A stretch of DNA of 64,000 bases from Dryocola sp032051265 (GTDB lineage Bacteria > Pseudomonadota > Gammaproteobacteria > Enterobacterales > Enterobacteriaceae): positions 1 through 64,000 of the forward strand of contig DAMBYU010000003.1 of NCBI GenBank assembly GCA_032051265.1, given 5' to 3'. The notes beneath the pieces were generated by a model. The model did not search any database, was not told the DNA's origin, and saw only the letters and a program-made list of their open reading frames with translations. Made by a program: the position numbers and the translations under genes. Positions 1 to 9,532 of this stretch are shown here, in pieces. The stretch's first letter is position 1. Each line of letters begins with the position of its first letter.

Positions 1-53
<53 letters not shown>

Positions 54-90
54 AAATTTGATTTGGCTTTCACAGCCACGCACCACCCAA

Positions 91-166
<76 letters not shown>

Positions 167-187
167 GTTTCTTATCTCCAGTACAAT

Positions 188-424
188 TTATCCACAGCGC
201 CAGCAGGCGGTATTAGTGGTTTTCTGCGTTTCTGACAAACCTCTGTAAACAGACTTATCCACAGGCTGTACGGCGTGTCTTTTCCTGTCAAATGATGAAT
301 AATTGTTACGATTTTTTGTTAACTCATTAATTAAAAAGAAAATATTTTTAATCAGCAATGTAAATATTGCTTGCAGAAGCCTTTCTTACAGTTGAATGAC
401 AAGGACTTTTTATTTTTACCCACA
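188..424. other. datA: DnaA-box cluster at the datA position
   Basis: Two perfect DnaA boxes (TTATCCACA) lie at 188-196 and 255-263, and an 8/9 match (TTACCCACA) at 416-424. They flank a strongly AT-rich stretch at about 297-415. In E. coli the datA locus, which titrates DnaA and with IHF promotes DnaA-ATP hydrolysis, lies next to the glyVXY tRNAs and queG, exactly this context. No convincing IHF consensus was found by eye. The gap otherwise holds no gene. Confidence 0.6.
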
Positions 425-437
425 GCCTGTGGACATG

Positions 438-1577
438 TCAGGCATCCCGCTTTAATCCCTTTTCAATAACGCGAACCAGCCGCTGTTTTTGAGGTAGCTG
501 TACCTCCACTTCGTTCGCGCTCCGCCTGGCTAATTGTTGCGCAATCGCCCAGTCAATATGCTCGTCAAGTAGCGGGTGTTCGCCTTTGCGCAGCCGTAAC
601 GCGTTAAGGTGCGCTTCATCCCAGGGAGCGTTGCCCAGCGCCACGGCGATATTACGCAGCCAGCGTAAATGGCCGATGCGGCGAATGGCTGACCCTTCCG
701 TCACTTTCAAAAAATGCGCTTCGCTCCAGGCGAACAGGTCAACTAATGGCGGAGCGTGTAACGCGCCTCGCGGACTGAAATCATCTTCGCTGGTTAACTG
801 TGAAAAACGATTCCACGGGCAAATTAGCTGACAGTCATCACAGCCGTATATACGATTGCCAATCAGTGGCCTGAATTCTTCCGGGATCGCTCCTTCAAGC
901 TCAATCGTCAGGTAGGAAATGCAGCGGCGCGCATCAACGGTATAGGGCTCTACAATCGCCCCGGTGGGGCAGATGGTCATGCATGCCACGCAGCGCCCGC
1001 AGTTTTCTTCCACCGGCTGGTCTACCGGAAGTGGAATATCTACCAACAGTTCGCCAAGGAAGAAGAACGAGCCCGCGTCGCGGCTGAGAATAAGTGAGTG
1101 TTTACCTGTCCAGCCAAGCCCGGCCTTTTCGGCCAGCGGGCGTTCAAGAAGGGGCGCGGAATCCACAAAAGGTCTAAAATTCAGCGTGGAGCAGTGGGAC
1201 TGAATCATCTCACCCAGTTTTTTCAGGCGGTTACGTAACAGCTTGTGGTAGTCGCGCCCCAGGGCGTAACGGCTGACGTAGCCGAGTTGCGGATTTTTCA
1301 GGGTGGAGGCAAACGCGGCGTTAGCCGGAAGATAGTTCATCCTCACGCTAATCACACGCAGCGTGCCGGGAAGCAACTCATGAGGCCGCGCGCGCATCAT
1401 ACCGTGGCGCGCCATCCACTCCATCTCGCCGTGGTATTGTTTATCCAGCCATGCCTGGAGTTTTGGCTCGCTGGCGGTGAGATCGGTATCGGCAATACCT
1501 ACCTGCTGGAAGCCGAGCTCATTGCCCCACCGTTTGATATTTTGCGCTAACTGATTGAGATCGAGGGGCTGTGACAT
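438..1577 (-). CDS. queG: Epoxyqueuosine reductase QueG
   Basis: This cytoplasmic cobalamin- and iron-sulfur-dependent enzyme reduces epoxyqueuosine to queuosine, the last step of queuosine synthesis in tRNA. The 379-residue product has the family's usual length. Two ferredoxin-type cysteine clusters are visible: CGRCVACMTICP and, further on, CDDCQLICPWN. The ATG at 1577 (MSQPLDLNQL) is chosen because it matches known QueG N-termini; an upstream extension to 1649 is not family-like. The start codon overlaps the divergent nnr start by two bases. Confidence 0.96.
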   Translation of the reverse strand: MSQPLDLNQLAQNIKRWGNELGFQQVGIADTDLTASEPKLQAWLDKQYHGEMEWMARHGMMRARPHELLPGTLRVISVRMNYLPANAAFASTLKNPQLGYVSRYALGRDYHKLLRNRLKKLGEMIQSHCSTLNFRPFVDSAPLLERPLAEKAGLGWTGKHSLILSRDAGSFFFLGELLVDIPLPVDQPVEENCGRCVACMTICPTGAIVEPYTVDARRCISYLTIELEGAIPEEFRPLIGNRIYGCDDCQLICPWNRFSQLTSEDDFSPRGALHAPPLVDLFAWSEAHFLKVTEGSAIRRIGHLRWLRNIAVALGNAPWDEAHLNALRLRKGEHPLLDEHIDWAIAQQLARRSANEVEVQLPQKQRLVRVIEKGLKRDA

Positions 1578-3102
1578 GACGGACCATAACGAGAAATTAA
1601 CCGCCAAAAGTATACCACACTCCGTCTGGCCGGCGGACTGGCTGCGCAAAATGGAAAAACAGGCCGCAGACAGCCTGGGGCTAACGCTGTATGAGTTGAT
1701 GCTAAGGGCGGGCGAGGCGGCATTTACCCTTGCTCGCGAACGTTACCCTGAAGCTCATCACTGGCTGATAATGTGCGGCCACGGTAATAACGGCGGCGAT
1801 GGTTACGTTGTCGCTCGCCTGGCGCAGGCGGCTGGTATCACCGTGACCCTGCTTGCTCAGGACGGCGATAAGCCGCTTCCGGAAGAGGCGCAGCAGGCGC
1901 GCGAAGCCTGGCTAAACGCCGGTGGCATAATCCACTCGCCGGAGATTATCTGGCCGGAAGCTGTCGATCTTATTATTGATGGATTGCTCGGCACAGGCCT
2001 CACCAGCGCCCCGCGGGACAACCTTGCCCAATTAATCAATAAAGCGAATCAATATGGTGCGCCGATTGTTGCGCTGGATATTCCTTCGGGATTACTGGCT
2101 GAAACCGGGGCTACGCCAGGTGCCGTAATCCATGCCAGCCACACGCTGACGTTTATTACTCTCAAGCCTGGGTTGCTCACGGGAAAAGCGAGAGATGTCG
2201 TTGGGGAGGTGCATTATCACGCCCTGGGGCTGGAATCCTGGCTGCAGGAGCAGAACGCGCCGATTTCACGTTTCGACAGCAAGGATCTATCGCGCTGGCT
2301 CAAACCGCGCAACCCCACTTCGCACAAAGGAAGCAATGGTCGGCTGGTGATTATTGGCGGAGATCATGGCACAGCGGGTGCGATTCGCATGACGGGCGAG
2401 GCCGCGCTTCGCGCCGGAGCTGGCCTGGTTCGTGTCCTGACCCGCAGTGAAAATATCGCCCCGCTGATAACCGCTCGTGCGGAATTAATGGTTCATGAGC
2501 TCACCGCCGCGTCGCTTGAAGAGAGTCTGGAATGGGCGGATGTTATCGTCATCGGGCCAGGGTTAGGCCAGCAGGAATGGGGTAAAAAAGCCCTGCAAAA
2601 AGTCGAGAACAGCCGCAAACCTGCGCTGTGGGATGCAGATGTGCTTAACCTTCTGGCAATCAATCCCGATAAACGTCAGAATCGCATCATTACTCCTCAC
2701 CCCGGTGAAGCCGCTCGCCTGTTAAATTGCGCTGTATCACAAATTGAGAGTGACCGCTTACTTGCGGCTGACCGTCTGGTAAAACGTTATGGCGGTTGTG
2801 TGGTCTTAAAAGGTGCGGGTACGGTTGTGATAAGCGAGGATGGCGAATGCGGGCTGATTGATACCGGCAACGCCGGTATGGGCAGCGGTGGAATGGGGGA
2901 TGTGCTCTCAGGCATAATTGGGGCATTGCTGGCGCAGAAGCTTAATCCGTATGCTGCCGCCTGCGCCGGTTGCGTTGCGCACGGTGCCGCCGCTGACGTA
3001 CTTGCCGCTAAGTACGGCACGCGCGGCATGCTCGCAAGCGATCTTTTTTCGACGTTATACCGTTTTGTTAACCCGGATTTGAATAGCAGAAACCATGATT
3101 AA
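1576..3102 (+). CDS. nnr: Bifunctional NAD(P)H-hydrate epimerase / ADP-dependent NAD(P)H-hydrate dehydratase
   Basis: The protein repairs hydrated NADH and NADPH. The N-terminal part (about 1-220) is the YjeF-type epimerase, with CGHGNNGGDGYVVAR near residues 60-75. The C-terminal part (about 230-508) is the ribokinase-like dehydratase, with ITPHPGEAARLL and the NAGMGSGGMGDVLSG nucleotide-binding loop. The 508-residue product begins MTDHNEK, as in E. coli YjeF. The ATG at 1576 shares two bases with the opposite queG start. The 3' end overlaps tsaE by 8 bp, so the two are translationally coupled. Confidence 0.96.
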   Translation: MTDHNEKLTAKSIPHSVWPADWLRKMEKQAADSLGLTLYELMLRAGEAAFTLARERYPEAHHWLIMCGHGNNGGDGYVVARLAQAAGITVTLLAQDGDKPLPEEAQQAREAWLNAGGIIHSPEIIWPEAVDLIIDGLLGTGLTSAPRDNLAQLINKANQYGAPIVALDIPSGLLAETGATPGAVIHASHTLTFITLKPGLLTGKARDVVGEVHYHALGLESWLQEQNAPISRFDSKDLSRWLKPRNPTSHKGSNGRLVIIGGDHGTAGAIRMTGEAALRAGAGLVRVLTRSENIAPLITARAELMVHELTAASLEESLEWADVIVIGPGLGQQEWGKKALQKVENSRKPALWDADVLNLLAINPDKRQNRIITPHPGEAARLLNCAVSQIESDRLLAADRLVKRYGGCVVLKGAGTVVISEDGECGLIDTGNAGMGSGGMGDVLSGIIGALLAQKLNPYAAACAGCVAHGAAADVLAAKYGTRGMLASDLFSTLYRFVNPDLNSRNHD

Positions 3103-3556
3103 TCGTGTTATTGCATTACCTGATGAAGCCGCAACTCTGGAACTGGGCGCGCGCGTAGCGGCAGCCTGCGAAGGTGCAACCGTCATTTATCTTTACGGCG
3201 ACCTCGGCGCGGGGAAAACCACGTTCAGCCGGGGATTCATGCAGGCACTGGGACACAAAGGAAACGTGAAAAGCCCAACCTACACCCTGGTCGAGCCTTA
3301 TAGTCTCGACAATCTGATGGTGTACCATTTCGATCTGTATCGTCTGGCAGATCCGGAAGAGCTCGAGTTTATGGGGATCCGCGACTATTTTGCCAATGAT
3401 GCAATCTGCCTGGTAGAGTGGCCGCAGCAGGGGAAAGGCTTTCTGCCGGAACCTGATATCGAACTGCATTTAAGCTATGAGGCGCAAGGGCGTGAGGCAC
3501 GCATAACAGCAGTTTCCTCATCTGGTGATTCGTTACTGGCGCGGCTAGCCAAATAA
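3095..3556 (+). CDS. tsaE: tRNA threonylcarbamoyladenosine biosynthesis ATPase TsaE
   Basis: TsaE is the P-loop ATPase that works with TsaB, TsaC and TsaD to make t6A37 in tRNAs decoding ANN codons. The 153-residue protein has the family's normal length. It carries a Walker A motif GDLGAGKTT at 35-43 and the SPTYTLVEPY switch region. It overlaps the end of nnr by 8 bp and is followed 12 bp later by amiB, which supports one transcript. Confidence 0.97.
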   Translation: MINRVIALPDEAATLELGARVAAACEGATVIYLYGDLGAGKTTFSRGFMQALGHKGNVKSPTYTLVEPYSLDNLMVYHFDLYRLADPEELEFMGIRDYFANDAICLVEWPQQGKGFLPEPDIELHLSYEAQGREARITAVSSSGDSLLARLAK

Positions 3557-3568
3557 CAAGGTGAAGGG

Positions 3569-4885
3569 ATGATCTATCGCGTAAAGAGTTGGTTGATAGC
3601 GGCCTGCCTGCTGGTGATTTGTACCCAGGCTGGGGCGGCGAGTCTTGCGGATATTCAGGTGTCTAACGGTGATAATCAGGCGCGTATTACCTTTAGTTTT
3701 ATGGGCGATCCGGAATATTCGTTTGTTCAGGATGATAAAAAAAGCGTCGCGCTGGATATCAGGCAAACCGGCGTCATTCAGGGGTTACCGCTGCAATTCA
3801 GCGGCAATAACCTCGTCAAAAGCATCCGCTCCGGGCAGCCGAAAGATGCCAGCTCTTTACGCCTTGTGGTGGATCTAACCCAGCCGGGTAAAACACGTGC
3901 GGTGAAACAGAAAAACGGTGCAGGCTATACCGTGGTATTCACCATCAATGCGGATACTCCACCACCTCCACCGCCGGTTGTAGCTAAGCGCGTAGCACCA
4001 GAGACCCGGCCTTCAGAACCGGCTAAAAATCCCTTTAAAACGCAGCAGATAACGGGTGTTATCAGTTCTAACACGGCAACTCGTCCGGCGCGCGCCAGGC
4101 AGACCAGCGTAAGTTCAGATACCGTTGTGGTCGCTATAGACGCAGGGCACGGCGGGCAGGATCCCGGCGCAATCGGCCCTGGCGGCACGAAAGAGAAAAA
4201 TGTCACCATTTCTATTGCTCGCAAATTGCGTGCGCTGCTTAATGACGACCCGATGTTTAAGGGCGTGCTGACCCGCGACGGCGATTATTTTATCTCGGTG
4301 ATGGGCCGTTCGGACGTGGCGCGTAAGCAGAACGCCAATATTCTGGTTTCGATTCATGCTGACGCCGCACCGAACCGCGATGCAACCGGCGCTTCCGTAT
4401 GGGTGCTGTCAAATCGCCGCGCAAACAGCGAAATGGCGGGCTGGCTGGAGCAGCATGAGAAGCAGTCGGAACTGCTGGGTGGCGCAGGCGATGTACTGGC
4501 AAACAGCCAGGCGGATCCGTACCTCAGCCAGGCCGTGCTGGATTTGCAGTTCGGTCATTCCCAGCGGGTCGGGTATGATGTGGCGACCAAAATGCTGGCG
4601 CAGCTTGGGCAGGTAGGTTCGTTGCATAAACGCCGCCCGGAACATGCGAGCCTTGGTGTGCTGCGTTCCCCGGATATTCCCTCCGTGCTGGTGGAAACCG
4701 GATTTATCAGTAATAACGGCGAAGAGCGCCTGCTGGATAGCGATGACTACCAGCAGCAGATCGCAAAAGCTATCTACGAAGGGCTGCGAAGCTACTTCCT
4801 GACGCACCCGTTACAGTCAGCGCCAGCGGGACAAACCGCAGAAGCACAAGGCGCGGGCGTAGACAAAATCGCCATTACTCAATAA
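3569..4885 (+). CDS. amiB: N-acetylmuramoyl-L-alanine amidase AmiB
   Basis: This periplasmic zinc amidase splits septal peptidoglycan for daughter-cell separation and in E. coli is activated by EnvC. A signal peptide occupies about residues 1-23 (hydrophobic core LIAACLLVICTQAGA). An AMIN domain follows (about 25-130), then a proline-rich linker, then the Amidase_3 domain (about 185-410). Zinc-ligand motifs are IDAGHGGQDPGA and SIHADA, and a catalytic VETGFISN is present. The 438-residue length is close to E. coli AmiB. It sits 8 bp before mutL. Confidence 0.95.
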   Translation: MIYRVKSWLIAACLLVICTQAGAASLADIQVSNGDNQARITFSFMGDPEYSFVQDDKKSVALDIRQTGVIQGLPLQFSGNNLVKSIRSGQPKDASSLRLVVDLTQPGKTRAVKQKNGAGYTVVFTINADTPPPPPPVVAKRVAPETRPSEPAKNPFKTQQITGVISSNTATRPARARQTSVSSDTVVVAIDAGHGGQDPGAIGPGGTKEKNVTISIARKLRALLNDDPMFKGVLTRDGDYFISVMGRSDVARKQNANILVSIHADAAPNRDATGASVWVLSNRRANSEMAGWLEQHEKQSELLGGAGDVLANSQADPYLSQAVLDLQFGHSQRVGYDVATKMLAQLGQVGSLHKRRPEHASLGVLRSPDIPSVLVETGFISNNGEERLLDSDDYQQQIAKAIYEGLRSYFLTHPLQSAPAGQTAEAQGAGVDKIAITQ

Positions 4886-4893
4886 GGAATTCT

Positions 4894-6753
4894 ATGCCGA
4901 TTCAGGTTCTGCCTCCCCAGCTTGCGAACCAGATTGCCGCAGGCGAAGTGGTTGAACGCCCTGCGTCGGTGGTAAAAGAGCTGATAGAAAATAGCCTTGA
5001 TGCCGGTGCGACACGCATCGACATTGATATCGAACGTGGCGGCGCGAAGCTGATCCGTATCCGCGACAATGGCTGCGGTATCAACAAGGACGAACTGGCG
5101 CTGGCGCTGGCTCGTCACGCTACCAGTAAGATTGCCTCACTTGATGACCTTGAGGCCATTATCAGTCTCGGTTTTCGCGGCGAAGCGCTGGCAAGTATCA
5201 GCTCTGTTGCTCGTCTTACGCTGACTTCCCGTACTGCAGAGCAGAGCGAAGCGTGGCAGGCCTACGCAGAAGGACGCGATCAGAACGTGACGGTAAAACC
5301 TGCCGCGCATCCGGTTGGCACCACGCTTGAGGTGTTGGATCTATTCTACAATACCCCAGCCCGCCGCAAATTTATGCGCACGGAGAAAACCGAATTCAAC
5401 CATATCGATGAGATCGTGCGGCGCATTGCGCTGGCGCGCTTTGACGTATCGATAAATCTCAATCACAACGGCAAGATGGTGCGTCAGTATCGTGCTGTAC
5501 AGGAAGGCGCGCCACGTGAACGTCGTCTCGGGGCGATTTGCGGCACGCCGTTTTTAGAGCAGGCGCTGGAAATCGCATGGCAGCATGGCGATCTGGCGCT
5601 GCGAGGATGGGTCGCTGAACCTTCTGCCACTACCACGACGCTGGCGGAAATTCAGTATTGCTATGTGAATGGCCGTATGATGCGCGATCGTCTCATTGTG
5701 CATGCGATTCGCCAGGCCTGTGAAGATAAGCTGGGCGCCGAGCGGCAGCCAGCTTTTGTGCTCTATCTGGAAATCGATCCGCATCAGGTTGACGTGAACG
5801 TGCATCCTGCCAAGCATGAGGTCCGTTTCCATCAGTCGCGTCTGGTGCATGATTTTATTTATCAGGGCGTGCTGAGCGTGCTGCAGCAGCAAAGTGAAAA
5901 TCGTCTGCTGCAGGAAGAAACCCCAGCCGGAGTCACGCAGGAGCGCTGGCAGCCGGAAAACCGTGTGGCCTCGGGGCGTAACCAGTTTTCCACACCGCCT
6001 GAAACGCCTCCAGCGCCTCGTGAAGCGGCCCCTCGCGCATCCGGAGGACATGCCGGTGGACAGCATCAGCCTGCATGGCCAAATGCGACGCCTGGTTACC
6101 AGAAGCAGCAAGGCGCGCTTTATCGTCAGCTACTGGACACCCCAACCGTTCCACCAGCGGCTAATCGAGCAGAAGAACCGGATACGCTGGAAGGGCATTC
6201 CCAGAGTTTTGGGCGAGTGCTGACGATAATTCCACCGGAGTACGCGCTTCTGGAGCGTGATGACAGCCTGATGCTTTTGTCCCTCACCGTGGCGGATCGC
6301 TGGCTGAAGCAGGCGCAGCTGGTGCCGGGTAGTGAAGGCATTCGCGCGCAGCCGTTGCTGATTCCCGTGCGCATGAAAGTCTCTAAGGAAGAGCTGGACG
6401 TGCTGATGCGTTATCAGCCGCTATTATTGAGCATGGGCGTTGAATTTGCCGCAGAGGCCAGACAAATAACGATCCACACCGTACCTTTACCTTTACGTAA
6501 ACAAAATTTACAAATCTTGATTCATGAACTGCCAGGATACCTGGCGCAACAGGCAGAGGTGAGCGCAACGCAAATTGCCCACTGGTTCGCTCGTCATTTG
6601 ACCTGCGAGCACGAGCGGTGGAATCAGGCACAAGCTATTGCTTTACTTGCCGATATTGAGCGCCTTTGCCCGCAACTGGTGAAAAATCCACCTGGCGGTT
6701 TGTTACAACCTGTTGATTTAACGCTGGCGATGAACGCCCTGAAACATGACTGA
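4894..6753 (+). CDS. mutL: DNA mismatch repair protein MutL
   Basis: MutL is the GHKL ATPase that couples mismatch recognition by MutS to MutH nicking and UvrD unwinding. The N-terminal ATPase region shows ELIENSLDAGAT (about residues 29-40), DNGCGI and GFRGEAL. A variable Pro/Ala/Gln-rich linker spans about 335-430, and the C-terminal dimerization domain follows. The product is 619 residues, near the E. coli length. Its 3' end overlaps miaA by 8 bp, a conserved coupling in enterobacteria. Confidence 0.97.
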   Translation: MPIQVLPPQLANQIAAGEVVERPASVVKELIENSLDAGATRIDIDIERGGAKLIRIRDNGCGINKDELALALARHATSKIASLDDLEAIISLGFRGEALASISSVARLTLTSRTAEQSEAWQAYAEGRDQNVTVKPAAHPVGTTLEVLDLFYNTPARRKFMRTEKTEFNHIDEIVRRIALARFDVSINLNHNGKMVRQYRAVQEGAPRERRLGAICGTPFLEQALEIAWQHGDLALRGWVAEPSATTTTLAEIQYCYVNGRMMRDRLIVHAIRQACEDKLGAERQPAFVLYLEIDPHQVDVNVHPAKHEVRFHQSRLVHDFIYQGVLSVLQQQSENRLLQEETPAGVTQERWQPENRVASGRNQFSTPPETPPAPREAAPRASGGHAGGQHQPAWPNATPGYQKQQGALYRQLLDTPTVPPAANRAEEPDTLEGHSQSFGRVLTIIPPEYALLERDDSLMLLSLTVADRWLKQAQLVPGSEGIRAQPLLIPVRMKVSKEELDVLMRYQPLLLSMGVEFAAEARQITIHTVPLPLRKQNLQILIHELPGYLAQQAEVSATQIAHWFARHLTCEHERWNQAQAIALLADIERLCPQLVKNPPGGLLQPVDLTLAMNALKHD

Positions 6754-7693
6754 AGTAAGTAAAAACCTGCCACAGGCAATTTTTTTGATGGGGCCGACGG
6801 CCTCAGGTAAGACGGCATTAGCCATTAATTTGCGTAAATCGTTGCCGGTAGAGTTGATAAGCGTCGATTCGGCCCTTATCTATCAAGGGATGGATATCGG
6901 AACGGCGAAGCCGACGGCGGAAGAGCAAGCCCTGGCTCCGCACCGGTTACTCGATATTCTCGATCCGGCACAGGCGTATTCAGCCGCGGATTTCCGCCGC
7001 GATGCGCTGGCGCAGATGGCTGAAATTACCGCGAGCGGGCGTATCCCCTTGTTAGTTGGGGGAACAATGCTCTACTTCAAGGCGTTGTTAGAAGGGCTTT
7101 CACCGTTACCAGCGGCCGATCCGGACGTTCGCGCGAGGATTGAACAACAGGCAGCAGAGCAGGGATGGGATGCGTTGCATCGTCAACTGGTCGACATCGA
7201 CCCGGTTGCCGGAGCGCGGATTCATCCAAACGATCCGCAAAGGCTTTCCCGGGCACTGGAAGTTTTTTTCATTTCGGGTAAAACTTTAACGGAACTGACG
7301 CAAACGTCAGGAGAAGCTCTGCCCTACCAGGTGCATCAGTTCGCCATCGCCCCGGCGAGCCGTGAACTGCTCCATCAGCGCATTGAGCAGCGTTTTCATC
7401 AGATGTTAGCTTCAGGTTTTGAAGCAGAAGTGCGGGCTCTTTTTACCCGCGGAGATTTGCATACGGAGATGCCTTCCATTCGTTGTGTGGGTTACCGGCA
7501 GATGTGGTCATATCTGGCGGGAGAAGTATCACATGAGGAAATGGTTTATCGAGGTATTTGCGCGACGAGACAATTGGCTAAACGCCAGATGACCTGGTTG
7601 CGAGGCTGGGAAGATATTTGCTGGTTAAACAGCGAAAACCCTGAACTGGCCCGCGATGAAGTATTACAGGTTGTTAGTGCGAAGCACCAATGA
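6746..7693 (+). CDS. miaA: tRNA dimethylallyltransferase MiaA
   Basis: MiaA transfers a dimethylallyl group to A37 of tRNAs reading UNN codons, the first step to ms2i6A. A Walker A-like GPTASGKT lies at 16-23, followed by the DSALIYQGMDIGTAKP substrate region. The family motifs GGTMLYFKALLEG and TRQLAKRQMTWLR are present. The 315-residue length is normal. It overlaps mutL by 8 bp and precedes hfq by about 100 bp, as in the known amiB-mutL-miaA-hfq-hflXKC superoperon. Confidence 0.97.
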   Translation: MTEVSKNLPQAIFLMGPTASGKTALAINLRKSLPVELISVDSALIYQGMDIGTAKPTAEEQALAPHRLLDILDPAQAYSAADFRRDALAQMAEITASGRIPLLVGGTMLYFKALLEGLSPLPAADPDVRARIEQQAAEQGWDALHRQLVDIDPVAGARIHPNDPQRLSRALEVFFISGKTLTELTQTSGEALPYQVHQFAIAPASRELLHQRIEQRFHQMLASGFEAEVRALFTRGDLHTEMPSIRCVGYRQMWSYLAGEVSHEEMVYRGICATRQLAKRQMTWLRGWEDICWLNSENPELARDEVLQVVSAKHQ

Positions 7694-7795
7694 ATGTGTA
7701 CAATTGAATCGATATCGTGCGCAAATTTTTACGCAGTTTTTCAGAGCCTCAGGGTTCTTGAGTTACAAACAACAAGCATATAAGGAAAAGATAGA

Positions 7796-8104
7796 ATGGC
7801 TAAGGGGCAATCATTACAAGATCCGTTCCTGAACGCATTGCGTCGGGAACGTGTTCCAGTTTCTATTTATTTGGTGAATGGTATTAAGCTGCAAGGTCAG
7901 ATTGAGTCTTTCGATCAGTTCGTGATCCTGTTGAAAAACACGGTCAGTCAGATGGTCTATAAGCACGCGATTTCAACTGTTGTTCCGTCTCGTCCTGTAT
8001 CCCATCACAGTAATAACACGGGTTCTGGCGGTTCTGGCAGCTACCACCATGGTGGAAGTGCGCAGGGTTCTGCGCCACAACAAGACAGCGAAGACGCCGA
8101 ATAA
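7796..8104 (+). CDS. hfq: RNA chaperone Hfq
   Basis: Hfq forms a hexameric ring that pairs small RNAs with their target mRNAs and affects their stability. The Sm1 and Sm2 motifs are intact: the core DPFLNALRRERVPVSIYLVNG near residues 9-29, split here only for description, and YKHAIS near 55-60. The C-terminal tail (about 67-102) is rich in Gly, Ser and His, as expected for an intrinsically disordered enterobacterial tail. A good ribosome-binding site (AAGGAAA) precedes the ATG. A hairpin terminator follows. Confidence 0.98.
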   Translation: MAKGQSLQDPFLNALRRERVPVSIYLVNGIKLQGQIESFDQFVILLKNTVSQMVYKHAISTVVPSRPVSHHSNNTGSGGSGSYHHGGSAQGSAPQQDSEDAE

Positions 8105-8119
8105 GGCATTTGTTGTTTT

Positions 8120-8165
8120 CCAGATCGGGGAACCAGGAAAGCTGCGTTCCCCGCTGGTCTTTTTG
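8120..8165 (+). terminator. Rho-independent terminator after hfq
   Basis: A two-part stem is formed by CCAG with CTGG and by GGGGAAC with GTTCCCC, followed by TCTTTTT. It lies between hfq and hflX. Because hflX starts only 14 bp later, it probably lets part of the transcription through, which would give more hfq than hflXKC mRNA. Confidence 0.75.
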
Positions 8166-8178
8166 AGAGGTTATACGC

Positions 8179-9459
8179 TTGTTTGACCGTTATGACGCAG
8201 GTGAGCAGGCGGTACTGGTACACATCTATTTTTCGCAAGACAAAGACATGGAGGACCTCGCGGAGTTTGAATCGCTGGTCTCTTCTGCCGGCGTCGAAGC
8301 GCTGCAGGTGGTGACCGGTAGCCGCAAAGCGCCGCATCCAAAGTATTTTGTTGGTGAAGGCAAAGCCGTAGAAATCGCCGATGTAGTTAAAGCCACTGGG
8401 GCTTCGGTCGTGCTATTCGATCATGCATTGTCCCCGGCGCAAGAACGTAACCTTGAAGCCCTGTGCGCCTGTCGGGTTATCGACAGAACGGGGCTTATTT
8501 TAGATATTTTTGCTCAGCGAGCGCGTACCCACGAAGGTAAGCTGCAGGTTGAGCTGGCACAGTTGCGTCATCTGGCAACGCGTCTGGTCCGTGGCTGGAC
8601 TCACCTTGAACGTCAAAAAGGTGGGATTGGGTTACGCGGTCCTGGCGAAACGCAGCTTGAGACGGACCGTCGACTGCTGCGTAACCGCATCATGCAGATC
8701 CTTGGACGCTTAGAACGAGTTGAAAAACAACGCGAACAAGGGCGACGCTCGCGTGCGAAAGCCGATGTGCCGACAGTCTCATTGGTGGGCTACACCAACG
8801 CCGGTAAATCCACCCTTTTTAACCAAATTACCGCGGCTGAAGTGTATGCCGCAGATCAGCTGTTCGCCACGCTCGATCCAACGCTGCGTCGTATCGACGT
8901 TGCAGACGTGGGGGAAACCGTGCTGGCAGATACGGTGGGCTTTATTCGGCATCTGCCTCATGACCTTGTGGCAGCGTTTAAAGCAACCCTGCAGGAGACC
9001 CGCCAGGCCACGCTGTTATTACATGTGATTGATGCGTCGGATCTCAGAATTCAGGAAAACATCGCCGCAGTCGATGCTGTTTTAGCAGAGATCGAAGCCG
9101 ATGAAATACCCGTCCTGCTGGTTATGAACAAAGTCGATATGCTTGATGAGTTTGAGCCACGTATCGACAGGAATGATGAAAATGTACCGATACGTGTCTG
9201 GCTATCAGCCCAGACGGGTGCCGGTATTCCACTGCTTTTCCAGGCTTTGACTGAACGTTTATCTGGTGAAATTGCGCAGCATACGTTGTGCTTACCCCCC
9301 CAGGCTGGGCGACTTCGGAGCCGGTTTTATCAGCTTCAGGCAATAGAAAAAGAGTGGATGGAGGATGACGGTAGCGTTGGCTTACAGATTCGTATGCCCA
9401 TTGTCGACTGGCGTCGCCTCTGTAAACAAGAACCGGCACTGATGGATTACATTGTTTGA
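8179..9459 (+). CDS. hflX: Ribosome-associated GTPase HflX
   Basis: HflX is a GTPase that binds the 50S subunit and rescues or splits stalled ribosomes under stress. It has an N-terminal HflX domain (about 1-190, with a conserved GPGETQLETDRR) and a GTPase domain with the G1 loop GYTNAGKST at 204-212, DTVGF, and NKVD. The start is TTG at 8179; the resulting MFDRYDAGEQ matches E. coli HflX exactly in position and gives 426 residues. The terminator upstream and the weak start codon both suggest low expression relative to hfq. Confidence 0.96.
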   Translation: MFDRYDAGEQAVLVHIYFSQDKDMEDLAEFESLVSSAGVEALQVVTGSRKAPHPKYFVGEGKAVEIADVVKATGASVVLFDHALSPAQERNLEALCACRVIDRTGLILDIFAQRARTHEGKLQVELAQLRHLATRLVRGWTHLERQKGGIGLRGPGETQLETDRRLLRNRIMQILGRLERVEKQREQGRRSRAKADVPTVSLVGYTNAGKSTLFNQITAAEVYAADQLFATLDPTLRRIDVADVGETVLADTVGFIRHLPHDLVAAFKATLQETRQATLLLHVIDASDLRIQENIAAVDAVLAEIEADEIPVLLVMNKVDMLDEFEPRIDRNDENVPIRVWLSAQTGAGIPLLFQALTERLSGEIAQHTLCLPPQAGRLRSRFYQLQAIEKEWMEDDGSVGLQIRMPIVDWRRLCKQEPALMDYIV

Positions 9460-9532
9460 CCGGAGCGCGTTTGTCCTGAAGACTTTTTCCCCTACGGGGG
9501 ATATCACCGCACAACAAATATGGAGCATAAAC

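Noticed and set aside
8041..8337. 98-residue minus-strand frame across the hfq-hflX junction
   Set aside because: It is antisense to the hfq tail and the hflX start and covers a terminator.
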